The notes below the pieces were generated by a model, which did not search any database, had not been told where the DNA came from, and saw only the letters and a program-made list of their open reading frames with translations. A DNA stretch of 5,388 nt from JBQCHF01 sp051953655 (lineage in GTDB: Bacteria > Actinomycetota > Actinomycetes > Motilibacterales > Motilibacteraceae): positions 1 through 5,388 of the forward strand of contig JBQCIO010000296.1 in NCBI GenBank assembly GCA_051953655.1, in the 5' to 3' direction. Position 1 is the first letter of the stretch. Each line of letters begins with the position of its first letter. Shown here piece by piece: positions 5,357 through 5,388 of this stretch. Both the position numbers and the translations under genes were made by a program.

Positions 5357-5369
5357 GGGGGGGGGGGGG
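5357..5369 (+). repeat. Run of 13 G
   Basis: An unbroken G tract lies in the intergenic DNA at the window edge, following CGCCCCCGGGC. Runs of this length slip during replication and are also a common source of sequencing and assembly errors. No gene can be placed over it here. Confidence 0.9.
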
Positions 5370-5388
5370 ACTAACCGGCCCCACACCC

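Noticed and set aside
4859..5374. 171-residue plus-strand frame over the small minus-strand gene
   Set aside because: It is antisense to a frame with an interpretable domain, it has low-complexity content and it ends inside the G run.

Overview
The window is very GC-rich, with codon third positions almost all G or C. It looks like an ordinary chromosomal segment of a high-GC actinobacterium. The AceE sequence and the orphan ligase both match actinobacterial versions as I remember them, and a Geodermatophilaceae-like source is a guess. I see no mobile element, CRISPR array, tRNA or rRNA.

Layout. Positions 45-2795 on the minus strand hold aceE, the homodimeric pyruvate dehydrogenase E1 component. 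A divergent intergenic region (2796-3008) separates it from a plus-strand YjbQ/UPF0047 family gene (3009-3419), a family linked to thiamine-phosphate synthase activity. A gene-poor stretch follows (3420-3671). It is less GC-rich at its start and then carries a chain of inverted repeats ending in a strong terminator-like hairpin at 3581-3619. Next, at 3672-4961, is a single-chain protein that joins a PheS-like class II aminoacyl-tRNA synthetase core to a C-terminal FDX-ACB domain. This is the layout of mitochondrial PheRS, and I recognise it as the uncharacterised 'PheS-related mystery ligase' group of actinobacteria. Its 3' end overlaps a convergent minus-strand gene (4904-5230) for a small protein with a degenerate cold-shock/OB-like domain and a His-rich segment. 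The remaining 158 bases hold one inverted repeat and a run of 13 G.

How the parts fit. AceE uses thiamine diphosphate and the divergent YjbQ protein may touch thiamine phosphate metabolism, so the shared intergenic region could coordinate them, but this is only suggestive. The most interesting element is the leader in front of the orphan ligase. The 5' arm of the terminator-like hairpin (3588-3596) can instead pair with 3531-3539, which itself pairs with 3519-3526. That gives mutually exclusive structures, as in an attenuator. A weak promoter-like pair would start a transcript exactly on the ATG of a 21-codon Arg-rich reading frame. This is a hypothesis from sequence alone, and a simple terminator behind yjbQ or behind a small RNA remains possible.
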